A stretch of 64,000 nucleotides of DNA from Sutterella wadsworthensis (GCF_003315195.1 NZ_QNRV01000006.1:1-64000), one strand, 5' to 3'. Shown: positions 37,718 through 46,875, counted from the stretch's first letter. Notes: generated from the letters alone by a model not told the origin. Program-made: numbers and translations.

Positions 37718-39265
37718 GCCGCACGTCCAGCCGCCGGCAGCTTTAGGCGCCCGCGGTTTGGGAAAGAAGTATCTGAGTTTGGCGTTGGGGTGCTGCTTCG
37801 TGAGCAAGCTCACTAGAGCAAAGACCACTGCAGTCACAAAGAGCCCCGGAACGATTGCATGGAATCCCCAAAGGTTGGGCTTGAAAAGCAGCAGTCCCGC
37901 ATAGAGCATGAGCCCAACCGAGATCGAGGCTACGCATCCCTTGGCTGTGGCTCGCCGCCAGAAAAGTCCCAAGACTAATGGGAATAAGAAGGCAACTTCC
38001 AATCCTCCGAAGCTGCCCATGTTGATCCAGGCAATGAGATCAAAGGGACGAGCGGCAGCCGCCATGGCGGCAAGTCCCAGCACCAACGTTGCCCAGCGCG
38101 AAATGCGCAGAAGGACCTTAGGCTGATGTTCAAGCTCCGGACGTGCTGCCAAAAGCAAATCCTTCACAACCGCCGATGAGGCTGCGATCAAAAGCGAACT
38201 CACTGTCGACATGGTGGCTGCCAGCGGGCCGATCAAGGTTATACCGGCCTCTATCGGCGTGAGATGCTGAGTAATGAGGCGCGGCACGACGTGATCCGTG
38301 GATGCGCCTGCAAGATCAAAGTCAGGCAGCCCGCGCGCAAAAACACCGATTACGGTAATGCCGATCATCAGTGCGCCGCACACTATCGTACTCACGATCA
38401 TCGCGCGATGAAGGTCTGCAGAAGACTGGTAACTCATGCACCGCACAGCCGACTGCGGCAGCCCTGCCGTTCCGAAACCCACCAAAATCCAGGCCGAAAA
38501 CAACAGCGTCCAGGGAAGTGCGCCATTGGCATTGGGTGAAAAAATGGGGCTCAAAGACAAATCCGCTGACGGATCTGCAAGTTGGGCGGCAGCAGCACGC
38601 TCCATAGCGGCAGTCAGTCCGCCAGCCTCCCCGATGACGGCCCACCCCAGCATCACCATGCCGACAATCATCAGGACTGCACAAACAAAGTCAGTCCATG
38701 CAACCGCTCGAAAGCCGCCGAAGGTCGTATAGAAAACAGTTAGGAGGCCAAACAGCAGAAGCCCCAAAACGGGATCAATGCCGGCCGCCTCCGCAAAGAT
38801 CGCAGCGCCGCCGATGAACTGTCCGGTCATCATGGCGCAAAAGCAGATAAGCAATGCAAGCGACAGCAGCACCGTCAATGCACGGCTGCCGAAGCGCACC
38901 TCAAGAAGCCCCGTTACGGTAATTGCGCCGGAGGCTCGGGATGCCAGCGCCATCTTTTTACCTAAGAGACCCAAAATAAAAAACCCTGCAATGATCTGTG
39001 GCGCAGCAAAAACTACCCAGCCAAGCCCAAGCTTCCAGGCGATGCCCGGACCAGACACAAACGAGCTGACGGACCCGTAAGTGGCTACTAAAGTCATTGC
39101 GAGCACAACACCGGAAAGACTGCGGCTGCCTAAAAAATACTCGTCGGCAAAGCGCTGCTTTTCTTTTTCTCGGCTGCGGCGCCGCTCCGTCCACACCGCA
39201 GTCACCGCAAGCGCTGCGAAGAAGAGCAGGATCGGAATGAAAATGAGGACTGTCCGGCTGGTCAT
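37712..39265 (-). CDS. panF: Sodium/pantothenate symporter
   Basis: A 517-residue sodium:solute symporter with about 12-13 membrane helices, taking up pantothenate for CoA synthesis. The family landmarks include ADEYFLGSRSLSGVVLAMTLVATYGSVSSF near residue 40, GGFRAVAWTDF and GTAGLPQSAVRCMSYQ (the solute:sodium symporter region), and its partner gene is the small yhdT upstream, overlapping by 4 bp exactly as in the yhdT-panF pair of enterobacteria. Specificity for pantothenate is inferred from this linkage and overall similarity. Confidence 0.88.
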   Translation of the reverse strand: MTSRTVLIFIPILLFFAALAVTAVWTERRRSREKEKQRFADEYFLGSRSLSGVVLAMTLVATYGSVSSFVSGPGIAWKLGLGWVVFAAPQIIAGFFILGLLGKKMALASRASGAITVTGLLEVRFGSRALTVLLSLALLICFCAMMTGQFIGGAAIFAEAAGIDPVLGLLLFGLLTVFYTTFGGFRAVAWTDFVCAVLMIVGMVMLGWAVIGEAGGLTAAMERAAAAQLADPSADLSLSPIFSPNANGALPWTLLFSAWILVGFGTAGLPQSAVRCMSYQSSADLHRAMIVSTIVCGALMIGITVIGVFARGLPDFDLAGASTDHVVPRLITQHLTPIEAGITLIGPLAATMSTVSSLLIAASSAVVKDLLLAARPELEHQPKVLLRISRWATLVLGLAAMAAAARPFDLIAWINMGSFGGLEVAFLFPLVLGLFWRRATAKGCVASISVGLMLYAGLLLFKPNLWGFHAIVPGLFVTAVVFALVSLLTKQHPNAKLRYFFPKPRAPKAAGGWTCGK

Positions 39266-39624
39266 TGCGCTGCCTTTTCTGCTGAAGAGTCTTCGTGATT
39301 ACCGGCAAACGCCCTCTCCTCGGGCACCATATCAAGCGGCATCGCCTTGAAATACCGCTTCACAATGAACATCACCACCAGCACTGAGAGCACATACCCG
39401 CCGCAGACGGCGACCCAAAACCACAGCGGCAGCCCCCAAAAACGTTCATGAACATCTTTAAAGAGCGCAATGCTCCCCCAGAAGAAAGCAAAAAGCCCCA
39501 AAGCGGCAATGAACGTCACAGCCGCTTCGCGGCCGCAGATTCGCAGCGCCTCATCATACGTTGGGGTTGAAGGCACACTGCGGGGGGCCGCTTTTCGAGG
39601 GAAAACGTCATTGGACGAAGTCAT
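39262..39624 (-). CDS. yhdT: YhdT-like small membrane protein (DUF997)
   Basis: A 120-residue protein with two hydrophobic segments (about 35-55 and 67-90) joined by a short loop, with a charged C-terminal tail. Its size, topology and ATGA overlap with panF identify it as YhdT, whose role beside PanF is unknown. The N-terminal 25 residues are polar and Pro-rich. Confidence 0.8.
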   Translation of the reverse strand: MTSSNDVFPRKAAPRSVPSTPTYDEALRICGREAAVTFIAALGLFAFFWGSIALFKDVHERFWGLPLWFWVAVCGGYVLSVLVVMFIVKRYFKAMPLDMVPEERAFAGNHEDSSAEKAAQ

Positions 39625-39852
39625 TTGAATTCGTATTCCTCTTTAGGGAGATCAAAGGCAGAAGCAAAGGTCATCCTGTCAAGCTCGGCAACTTTAAGCC
39701 TCAGCGTTCAGAGAATACTCGCCCGACGCACAAATCTATAGGCATAAACCTGCATCATCCGCATTCTACCGTCTGGATGAGGAAGCAGCAAATTGGTCGC
39801 TGCAAACGAAGAGGACTGCAAAAAAGAACTTGAAACCGCAGCCTCAATAGGC
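39625..39852. other. Intergenic region
   Basis: A 228-bp interval between two minus-strand genes. It should hold the yhdT-panF promoter. No recognisable element or gene is seen. Confidence 0.4.
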
Positions 39853-40803
39853 TTAATCCCAATGCTTTTCCCGAACAGGCAGCGTCAGCCCTGCCTGCTT
39901 CATCGCCGCCTTGAGCAGCAGCAGATCTTCCCAAGCCTTGGACTTGGCTGCCGGCGATCGAAGCAAATAGGAGGGATGGTAGGTCGCAACCGCCGGCACC
40001 TGCCGTCCATCGGGAAGCTGCGCCAGATGAATGCGCCCCCGCATCTTAGAGATCGAAAACATTTCATCAGCAGGCTTCAGAAGCGACGAAATGGCAAATC
40101 GCCCTGCGAGGAAAAGCACATCGGGCTTGAGCAATTCAAGCTGCCGGGCAAGCCAGTGTCCGCAGCAAACAATCTCTTCGGGCTGAGGATTTCGGTTGCG
40201 CGGCGGGCGGCATTTAAGCACATTCAAAATCACACAGTCGCGTCGGCGTACCAGTCCGAGCGAATCAAGCATGGCGGTCAGGAGCTTGCCGGATTTGCCG
40301 ACAAAAGGAATGCCCTGAAGATCCTCCTCTGCCCCCGGTGCCTCTCCCACCACAACGAGTTTAGGTCCGGGTCCGCCGTCGGAGAAGACAACATGTTGAC
40401 GGCCCATCGCAGAAAGCGCACAAGCAGTACAGTGCTGCGAAAGTGTCTGCAGCGCCTGCCAATCGGCCGAAGCAATTTTGTTCAGAAGTTCCGTACTCAT
40501 GCCGACCGCCGGCTGTGCATCTGCCTGGGGTACAGTCGGAGAAGCTGTGGAAGTCTGTGCCGCCCGAGCAGATTGAGGAGCCTGCGGGAGACTTCCCGTT
40601 TTTGCTGCAGTGAGTTCAGCCCGTGCCGGCACAGCAGATCGTTTCGGTGATGGGGACTGCGGCCGCCCGGCAGGCCGCAAAGCCCCTGTCGGCACCAGCG
40701 GATCCATCGAATCACGCAGAAGCCATACGGGCCCGAGTCCCATGGCATCGAGCATTTCTATCGATTCTCGGCTGAAGGCAGGCTGCTGAAGCTCTTGCGT
40801 CAT
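39853..40803 (-). CDS. Uracil-DNA glycosylase, family 4 (iron-sulfur type)
   Basis: A 316-residue base-excision repair enzyme. The catalytic core begins at about residue 120: CTACALSAMGRQHVVFSDGG contributes two Cys, VVVGEAPGAEEDLQGIPFVG is motif A, KCRPPRNRNPQPEEIVCC gives the other two cluster ligands, and TYHPSYLLR is the C-terminal motif with His. An N-terminal extension of about 110 residues is Ala/Pro/Ser-rich and looks disordered. It overlaps rimI by 4 bp, forming the tsaB-rimI-udg operon common in Burkholderiales. Confidence 0.9.
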   Translation of the reverse strand: MTQELQQPAFSRESIEMLDAMGLGPVWLLRDSMDPLVPTGALRPAGRPQSPSPKRSAVPARAELTAAKTGSLPQAPQSARAAQTSTASPTVPQADAQPAVGMSTELLNKIASADWQALQTLSQHCTACALSAMGRQHVVFSDGGPGPKLVVVGEAPGAEEDLQGIPFVGKSGKLLTAMLDSLGLVRRRDCVILNVLKCRPPRNRNPQPEEIVCCGHWLARQLELLKPDVLFLAGRFAISSLLKPADEMFSISKMRGRIHLAQLPDGRQVPAVATYHPSYLLRSPAAKSKAWEDLLLLKAAMKQAGLTLPVREKHWD

Positions 40804-41366
40804 AGTGCCTCCTCAACGATTAACGCTGCCGGCGCTTTAGAGGCTCCCGGAAGTTCGCGGCGCATCAGCACGGCATCTTCCCGACCGCTCAGATGGCGGT
40901 AATAACCTCGGCGTCGGCCGACGACAACAAATCCGTTCTGCTCATAGAGACGGCGTGCCGGGATATTGCTTTCGCGCACCTCCAGATAGAGGGACGATGC
41001 ACCGCGCCGCGCGAGCTCGGCTTCTAGTTCAGCAAGCAGCGCACGGCCAATGCCTTGACGCTGCATGGAGGGTGCAGTACCGATGATAAGGAGTTCACTT
41101 TCGTCGAGTACGAGACTCGCCACCGCCCATGCAGCCAAGCCCGCTTCGGACGCCGAGGCAGAAGCGGACTGAACAACGAGGCAAAGGTGTCCCGTATTGA
41201 GCGAATCCAAAAAGTTCCCGGCACTCCAAGGCGACTCTTCCACCCGCCCCTCCAATAGAGCCAGTGTTTCGACATCGTCTGGACGCATTGCGCGCACGAT
41301 GAGATCCGATCGACCGCTCAGCGGACGGCCGCCAGAAAAATGATTCGGCGCCGGAGCCGTCGTCAC
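40800..41366 (-). CDS. rimI: Ribosomal-protein-S18 alanine N-acetyltransferase
   Basis: A 188-residue GNAT acetyltransferase. The acetyl-CoA-binding loop reads MQRQGIGRALLAELEAEL (the R/Q-x-x-G-x-G/A motif), followed by SLYLEVRESNIPARRLYEQNGF, typical of RimI. The N terminus is longer than in E. coli RimI by some 25 residues. It overlaps both tsaB and the glycosylase gene by 4 bp. Substrate S18 is assumed from the family and the tsaB linkage. Confidence 0.9.
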   Translation of the reverse strand: MTTAPAPNHFSGGRPLSGRSDLIVRAMRPDDVETLALLEGRVEESPWSAGNFLDSLNTGHLCLVVQSASASASEAGLAAWAVASLVLDESELLIIGTAPSMQRQGIGRALLAELEAELARRGASSLYLEVRESNIPARRLYEQNGFVVVGRRRGYYRHLSGREDAVLMRRELPGASKAPAALIVEEAL

Positions 41367-42112
41367 AAACGCTCCCCTGCCGCACGTTCGGCCATCGTCA
41401 GCGCCACGCGGTTGCGAACATAGACGGGATGAGCAAGTTCGGGACGAATGGTGCCGCCCGAAAGCGCCATACGGCGGGCAATGCGTGCAATAGCGTCCGG
41501 ACGCGAATCCGCCGCATTAACCATGCGGATGCCGCCATCGCTCCTGATCTTCATTGCCTCCGAATACACCTTGGAACCGCTGCCGCAGAGCATATCTGCT
41601 TTAAAACGCTCCAGATAGGTCTGAGCATCTTCCGGCGCAACCAATACGGGACCATCCAGCCGCTCGAGGCGATCCTCTGCAGCGGCGGGCACACGCCACA
41701 TCCCGGCATAGCACTCGTGCATGCGGGCATCGTTTAAAACCGCAATGCGGGTTCCCGGACGAGCAGCCTCCAAATGAGTCTCTCGAAGCCATTCAGCCAG
41801 CGCTTCCAAGTTGGAGACTTGCGCCACCGGAACTTCAAGCGCCCAGGCGAGTCCTTGTGCCGCACCGCAGGCGACGCGCAGTCCGGTAAAGCTTCCCGGT
41901 CCTTCGCCGAACGCGATCAATCCCAAATCCGTCTTTTCAATACCGGCTTCATGAATGAGGTCCCGCACCATCGGCAGCAGTCGTTCGCTGTGGCGGCTGC
42001 CTACGTGCTCCACATGCATGAAAAGCGAACCGTCCGCAAGAAGAATCGCAGCGCCGCAGTCTTCCTGCGCTGTATCAAGCGCCAGAATATGAGGAATCAA
42101 GGTGTCAGTCAT
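41363..42112 (-). CDS. tsaB: tRNA threonylcarbamoyladenosine biosynthesis protein TsaB
   Basis: A 249-residue ASKHA-fold protein that partners TsaD and TsaE in adding threonylcarbamoyl to A37 of ANN-decoding tRNAs. Landmarks are ALDTAQEDCGAAIL at the N terminus, GSRHSERLLPMV near residue 38 and GEGPGSFTGLRVACGAAQGLAWAL near 70. It starts the three-gene operon. The divergent tetR gene lies 219 bp away. Confidence 0.93.
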   Translation of the reverse strand: MTDTLIPHILALDTAQEDCGAAILLADGSLFMHVEHVGSRHSERLLPMVRDLIHEAGIEKTDLGLIAFGEGPGSFTGLRVACGAAQGLAWALEVPVAQVSNLEALAEWLRETHLEAARPGTRIAVLNDARMHECYAGMWRVPAAAEDRLERLDGPVLVAPEDAQTYLERFKADMLCGSGSKVYSEAMKIRSDGGIRMVNAADSRPDAIARIARRMALSGGTIRPELAHPVYVRNRVALTMAERAAGERL

Positions 42113-42258
42113 GGAAAGCTCGGGCTGCGGTTCAACACATAAACCGTCCCTTTAAAGTCTGGGAACAGCTGCAATTATACGGTCGGGGCATTTGTTCACT
42201 CAGGCCGATTTGGTCTGCTCACCGCGCCTGCAGGATAATAAGAAATTCAATTGTTAAA

Positions 42259-42271
42259 CCGATTTGATCGG
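42259..42271. promoter_or_regulatory. Short palindrome between tsaB and tetR
   Basis: CCGAT-TTG-ATCGG is a perfect 5-3-5 palindrome about 60 nt upstream of the TetR-type gene. It could be an autoregulatory operator; nothing more supports this. Confidence 0.2.
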
Positions 42272-42331
42272 CGACTCTTGTCCTGCTTCAGTATCTGAAC
42301 AGTTTTCTCCTTTTACGCCGCTTCAGCCTTC

Positions 42332-42952
42332 ATGACACCATCCTGCGAAACTTCATCCACCCGCCCGCGCACTCGGCTTTCGCCGCAAGAACGCCGGCAG
42401 GCCATTCTTGCAGCCGCCCGCCGATGCTGCGTCAGAAACGGCGCATTTGATTTATCGCTGGCCGATGTTGCTCAAGAGGCCGGCATTTCGAGGAATCTGG
42501 TCTATCACTACTTTAAGAACCATGAATCGCTTCTTGAAGCGCTCCTCGTTGCCGAAGGTGAGATTCTGGCCGCGCGCGCCGCTGAAATAAAGCCGCTCAC
42601 CGGCGAAGCGCCGCGCGAGACACTGCGCAGACTTATTTGTGCATTTCTCGACTTTACGGCTGAACGCGCTGACGGTTTTTCACTGCTTCATAATGCACCA
42701 GACATCAAACCGCTTTTGCGGGAACGGTTTAACGCATCTGCCAGCCTTTTTTCGGGTCGGATTCTCGATTTGCTGAAGCTTCCCGACACTCCCGCATCAC
42801 ATGCAGCCGTCGAAGCTGCTACGGGATTTCTGCTGCGATTCGCCTATATTGAACGCAATGCACTGGCGCATAAGCGTGATGCAGCTGCAGACCTCTGCCT
42901 GGCGGTGATTGAAGCCGCCGCCAACGGCGTCAAAAAATTCGAAGAAGTATGA
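42332..42952 (+). CDS. TetR-family transcriptional regulator
   Basis: A 206-residue regulator. The helix-turn-helix is at about 40-65 (LSLADVAQEAGISRNLVYHYFKN), with the typical TetR Y-H-Y-F-K after the recognition helix. The rest is the helical ligand-binding domain. It is flanked by tsaB (divergent) and a convergent small secreted protein; no efflux pump or enzyme gene neighbours it, so the target is unknown. The first 15 residues are Thr/Arg-rich and of uncertain extent. Confidence 0.88.
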   Translation: MTPSCETSSTRPRTRLSPQERRQAILAAARRCCVRNGAFDLSLADVAQEAGISRNLVYHYFKNHESLLEALLVAEGEILAARAAEIKPLTGEAPRETLRRLICAFLDFTAERADGFSLLHNAPDIKPLLRERFNASASLFSGRILDLLKLPDTPASHAAVEAATGFLLRFAYIERNALAHKRDAAADLCLAVIEAAANGVKKFEEV

Positions 42953-43012
42953 GCCTTCATTGCGCAGCAGCTCATGAGCGCAGCGGCTGCCAAGTTCATT
43001 GAATGGCCTGTC

Positions 43013-43483
43013 TCAGTGCCCGGGGGCATTGAGATCCTTCGCCCCATGGCGTCGATCGGCACTTCCTAGGTGCTGCATGTGCACTTCCATAATTTGCTCT
43101 CGCATCAAGCGCATGTCTTCGCGGCAGAGCTTAGGGTGCTTCACCTGACCGCCGTCGCCGCGGGCATCAAGCGAAAAACGACGGCGAAGCGCCTCTTGAT
43201 CTCTTGCACTCATATAAGAGCGAAGTTCGTTTCGCTCTTCATTGCTCAGCCCTCGCCAATAAGAAGTCTTTGAAGCTTCGTCCAGATACGGCCAAAGCTT
43301 TGCACGCTCCTGAGCAGACATTTCACTCCAGAGCTGCAAACACGGCGTACTGGCGGGTTCACAGCCGTCCGAACCAGCAGTCTTGCTGCCCAAATTGGCC
43401 GGATCCGGCCAAGCCGAAGCCGCTCCGCTTGCAGCGAGACAACAAGCCAGCACAAGCGCACTGCAGGAATGATGATGAAGCAT
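43013..43483 (-). CDS. Small secreted protein of unknown function, DUF3106-like
   Basis: A 156-residue protein with a signal peptide (LVLACCLAASGAASA) and a mature part with spaced motifs LWSEMSAQERAKLWPYL, YWRGLSNEERNELRSYM and SARDQEALRRRF. These are repeated W/L-x-x-L-x-x-x-E-R patterns reminiscent of DUF3106 or of the LTXXQ-type periplasmic proteins. Four Cys occur in the mature part (GCEP, PCLQ, LCRED and the leader pair removed). The next gene is an OmpR/EnvZ pair 490 bp away, on the other strand. Function unknown; an envelope-stress role is only a guess. Confidence 0.6.
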   Translation of the reverse strand: MLHHHSCSALVLACCLAASGAASAWPDPANLGSKTAGSDGCEPASTPCLQLWSEMSAQERAKLWPYLDEASKTSYWRGLSNEERNELRSYMSARDQEALRRRFSLDARGDGGQVKHPKLCREDMRLMREQIMEVHMQHLGSADRRHGAKDLNAPGH

Positions 43484-43974
43484 AAAATCAACGCCTCTCT
43501 ACGAGGATTGCGGAGCTTCGCGAAGCAGATGCCTCTATGGGAGGCCTGCTGACGAAGATCACGTATTCAGGGTCTTCTCTTTGATTGGAATATATCAGTG
43601 CGCTCTAGTGAGAAGCTGAAGCGAAGCGTTCGAAAGCGTGACAGAACATTGCCTTGGGATCACTGTTGGATCGACTGATTCAATCACGTCAAAGCGACAT
43701 ATATTGTCTCAACATGAACCATTCACCCCGCCGTTTCTACCCTTCTTCATAGTTATCAAGTCCGACTATTCTTCTTGAAGACTAGCTTGTTCCATACCTG
43801 CCAACACCAAAAACAGCGCAAAAGTTTGCAATTCGAAAGCACAGGCGCCTATTTGTAACTCTCGATTGCCAGAGGGTGGCGCAAAGCCGTTTCTGATGAA
43901 ACAATTCATGCATCTGCAAATCATCCGCCACTTCTTGATAGATTTATTAAAGAAGTCGGTCCAAGGAGCCCAAA
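43484..43974. other. Gene-free region upstream of ompR-like gene
   Basis: About 490 bp without a supported gene. It contains a perfect 12-bp palindrome, GCTTCGCGAAGC, at 43515-43526 and must hold the promoters of the flanking divergent genes. No further recognisable element. Confidence 0.5.
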
Positions 43975-44697
43975 GTGGTTGAACGCACTCCCAAAATTCT
44001 CATTGTCGATGACGACCCCCGTCTACGAGACCTGTTGCGCCGCTATCTCGGCGAAAATGGCTTCAACGTCCTCGTCAGCGAAAACGGCGAAGCTATGAAG
44101 CGCCTTTGGGTGCGCGAACACTTCGACGTGCTGATTCTGGACCTGATGATGCCGGGGGAAGACGGTCTGGCCATCCTCAAGCGTCTGCGCGCTGAAAAGG
44201 ATATGACGCCGGTCATCATGCTGACGGCCCGAGGAGAAGACGTCGACCGTATTCTCGGTCTCGAGCTCGGCGCTGACGATTATCTCGGAAAACCTTTTAA
44301 TCCTCGCGAACTGCTTGCCCGCATCCACGCCGTATTGCGCCGCCGTCCGCGTCAGGACGCTCCAGGCGCCCCTTCAATGGAAAATGAAGTGGTGAAGTTC
44401 GGCGACTTTGAACTGGATCTAGGCACCCGTGTTCTCAAAAAGAACGGCGAAATTGTGCCGCTCACAACCGGTGAATTCGCTGTGCTTAAGGCCTTTGCCC
44501 GCCATCCCCGTCAGCCGCTCTCACGCGACAAGCTCATGGAAATGGCTCGCGGCCGTGAATATGAAGCCTTTGACCGTTCCCTTGACGTTCAGGTTTCGCG
44601 TCTGCGTAAGCTCCTTGAGCCCGATCCCTCGAAGCCCCGCTATCTGCAGACAGTCTGGGGACTGGGATACGTCTTTATCCCGGACGGTCACGCTTAA
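43975..44697 (+). CDS. ompR: OmpR-type response regulator
   Basis: A 240-residue response regulator. The receiver domain has DDDP at 12-15, the phospho-acceptor Asp56 in LILDLMMPGEDG, and the conserved Lys in YLGKPFNPREL. A winged-helix DNA-binding domain (about 140-238) has TTGEFAVLKAFARHPRQPLSRDKL and WGLGYVFIPDG, as in OmpR. The start codon is GTG with AAGGAG 6 nt upstream. It is followed by an EnvZ-like kinase after 166 bp. Control of porin or envelope genes in response to osmolarity or pH is the family role. Confidence 0.9.
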   Translation: MVERTPKILIVDDDPRLRDLLRRYLGENGFNVLVSENGEAMKRLWVREHFDVLILDLMMPGEDGLAILKRLRAEKDMTPVIMLTARGEDVDRILGLELGADDYLGKPFNPRELLARIHAVLRRRPRQDAPGAPSMENEVVKFGDFELDLGTRVLKKNGEIVPLTTGEFAVLKAFARHPRQPLSRDKLMEMARGREYEAFDRSLDVQVSRLRKLLEPDPSKPRYLQTVWGLGYVFIPDGHA

Positions 44698-44730
44698 TTA
44701 CGCAAGCGAGCGTTCGACAGACCGTCTCTC

Positions 44731-44754
44731 AAACAGGCCCGCACGGGCCTGTTT
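44731..44754 (+). other. Perfect hairpin between ompR and envZ
   Basis: AAACAGGCCCG (44731-44741) and CGGGCCTGTTT (44744-44754) form an 11-bp inverted repeat with a 2-4-nt loop. Only three T follow, so it may be a partial terminator that lowers kinase expression relative to the regulator. Confidence 0.5.
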
Positions 44755-44863
44755 GCGCTTAGAGCTCTCTAGTGAAGGCAATCTCATCGCCCGCGGCATC
44801 TGCCAAATGGCTAAACTTTTTCCTTCGCCTTCTTTTTTCACCTTCTGACGCGAGGAGTCCGCT

Positions 44864-46432
44864 TTGGCCTGGATCTCTCAACTCAAAACACGGCGGCCGA
44901 GTCTCTTCTGGCGCACGTTTCTCCTGCTCTGCGGCCTGCTCTTCTTTTCTGTCATCGGCTGGCTACAAAGCTTTCGCGTACTTTCTGAACTGCCCTATTC
45001 ACAAGGGGTTGCGCAACACATCGTTTCGACTGTCAACCTCACGAAGTACGCCCTCGTCACGGCCGATCCGCTCTACCGCGTCGATCTTTTGAAAACGCTG
45101 GCCGTGCGCGAAGGGGTGCTCATTTCTCCTCGCGACCCCACCGATACGATCACCAAGATGCCCTCAGAAAGCTTCAATGGTCTGATTGATCAAATGGTGA
45201 AAAGTTCGCTGGGACCCGAGACAATTCTGGCGACCTCCGTGAACGGCAATCCCGGTCTCTGGGTAACCTTCGACATTGACGGCGACCAGTATTGGCTTCA
45301 AACCAAGGACGACGTGCTGGATCCCCCGTATGGCACTGCCTGGCTATGGTGGGCTGTGGCCGCTGGGCTGGCTTCGCTCTTTGGCGCCACACTGCTTGCT
45401 CGTCATGTGGTGCAGCCCCTTGCCAAATTGTCCGACTTTGCCAATCAAGTGAGTAAAGGCATCAAACCGGAACCGCTCCCAGAAGACGCTTCCACCTCTG
45501 AGATTCAGGCAGTCAATGTGAGTTTCAACCGTATGGTGGAAGATCTCGCGCACATGGAGGCCGACCGCGAACTGCTTTTGGCCGGCGTCTCTCACGACTT
45601 GCGTACGCCGATCACACGCCTGCGTCTGGAAATTGAATTGGCTTCCCATCTGCCAGAGGACTCCCGTGAGGCCATGGTGAGTGACCTTGAGCAAATGGAA
45701 AACATCGTCAACCAATTCCTCGCTTATGCCCGCTGCTCCAACGAAGAACAGGTGATGGTGAACTTCAGCGAAGCGGTTCAAACGGCCATCCACAATGCCC
45801 GTATTGATGCCGACCCGACCATGGAAGTGACCACGCAGCTCGCACCTGACGTTTTCGTGATGGCACACCCGCTGGAGCTCTCGCGTGCTGTCCAGAACTT
45901 AATCGTCAACGCACAGCGATATGGGCGCAGTGACGACGGGAAGCTTCGTCTCACTATGACGGTGAAAAAGAGCGCCGACAACCAAACCGCAGAACTCGAC
46001 GTCGCCGATCAGGGTACGGGTTTGCCGGAAAGTCAGCGTGCGCGTGTGATGCGCCCCTTTGAGCGCGGCGAATCTGCCCGCAGCGGCGTAACAGGATCGG
46101 GTCTTGGTCTGGCCACCGTCGACCGCATCGTCCGTCGTTCCGGCGGCACAGTTGTGCTGGGCGACGCACTGCCGCACGGGCTCCTTGTTAAAGTACAGTT
46201 CCCGTTAATCCAGCGCTCAACCTTGAAGAAAGCCTTGAAGGAACAAGACAAAGCTGCGCTCAAACTGGAAAAGGAAGAAGAAAAGAGCCAAGAAGCCCTT
46301 CCGCAATCGTCCGAGCAAACCAACGGCCAAACGCCGCAAGAAACGGCGCAGTCTGCCGGCAGCTTGAGTTCCAGCGAGTCCATTACCGCTCAACATGAGC
46401 CATCAAGCTCCGACAAAAATCAACAGTCCTGA
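44864..46432 (+). CDS. envZ: EnvZ-type sensor histidine kinase
   Basis: A 522-residue inner-membrane kinase. One membrane segment lies at about 16-40, a periplasmic loop to about 160, a second segment at about 163-183 (TAWLWWAVAAGLASLFGATLL), HAMP, then HisKA with the phospho-acceptor His244 in GVSHDLRTPITRL, and the ATPase with NLIVNAQRYGRS, DQGTGLPES and GSGLGLATV. A C-terminal tail of about 60 residues is Gln/Ser/Glu-rich and absent from E. coli EnvZ. The start is TTG 44864, supported by GAGGAG 7 nt upstream. It partners the OmpR-like regulator. Confidence 0.9.
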   Translation: MAWISQLKTRRPSLFWRTFLLLCGLLFFSVIGWLQSFRVLSELPYSQGVAQHIVSTVNLTKYALVTADPLYRVDLLKTLAVREGVLISPRDPTDTITKMPSESFNGLIDQMVKSSLGPETILATSVNGNPGLWVTFDIDGDQYWLQTKDDVLDPPYGTAWLWWAVAAGLASLFGATLLARHVVQPLAKLSDFANQVSKGIKPEPLPEDASTSEIQAVNVSFNRMVEDLAHMEADRELLLAGVSHDLRTPITRLRLEIELASHLPEDSREAMVSDLEQMENIVNQFLAYARCSNEEQVMVNFSEAVQTAIHNARIDADPTMEVTTQLAPDVFVMAHPLELSRAVQNLIVNAQRYGRSDDGKLRLTMTVKKSADNQTAELDVADQGTGLPESQRARVMRPFERGESARSGVTGSGLGLATVDRIVRRSGGTVVLGDALPHGLLVKVQFPLIQRSTLKKALKEQDKAALKLEKEEEKSQEALPQSSEQTNGQTPQETAQSAGSLSSSESITAQHEPSSSDKNQQS

Positions 46433-46456
46433 GCTCTGTTCTTTGTCCAGAGACAT

Positions 46457-46495
46457 CGAGAGGCGCTTCCTTAAAAGAAGCGCCTCTCGTTTTTT
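46457..46495 (+). terminator. Terminator after envZ
   Basis: A perfect 13-bp stem (46457-46469 with 46477-46489, arm CGAGAGGCGCTTC) with a 7-nt loop and a run of six T. Confidence 0.88.
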
Positions 46496-46578
46496 GATTT
46501 CTTTCGGTCAGAACGTTAGCCTGCAGCACTCCGCTTTTGCTGCTGCACTGCTCTCATCCCATTCACTTGGGCAACCAA

Positions 46579-46875
46579 TCAAATACCGCCGGCGAGCAGT
46601 GCCAACACGCCGCAATGTGAAGCTGCGCGGGGAGCGGAAGCGCGGAAGCCGCGCGTTGGCCGCTGCAGACGTGAACGCACGGGCGAAGCCGATGCGGTCT
46701 GCACGGACTCCGCAGTCGTGTGCTCTGCTGCTGCGCAGGCCTTACGAACCGTAACGGAACCGTCATCATTGATAGTGAATTCAACGCTCGAGCCGCCTTC
46801 CTGCAGACCCAAAAAATCGCGAACAGCCTTGGGAATTGTGACCTGACCCTTGATCGTCAAACGGTTGGACATCAT
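46579..46875 (-). CDS. AbrB/SpoVT-type swapped-hairpin protein (orphan PrlF/MazE-like antitoxin)
   Basis: A 98-residue protein whose first 48 residues are a SpoVT-AbrB DNA-binding domain (RLTIKGQVTIPKAVRDFLGLQEGG then VEFTINDDGSVTVRK). GGAG lies 5 nt before the ATG. After residue 50 the sequence turns into a low-complexity Ala/Arg/Ser-rich tail that does not look like a toxin-binding arm and may reflect a frameshift or a recent extension. No YhaV/RelE/PemK-like toxin gene adjoins it. It could be an orphan antitoxin or a small transcriptional regulator. Confidence 0.7.
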   Translation of the reverse strand: MMSNRLTIKGQVTIPKAVRDFLGLQEGGSSVEFTINDDGSVTVRKACAAAEHTTAESVQTASASPVRSRLQRPTRGFRASAPRAASHCGVLALLAGGI

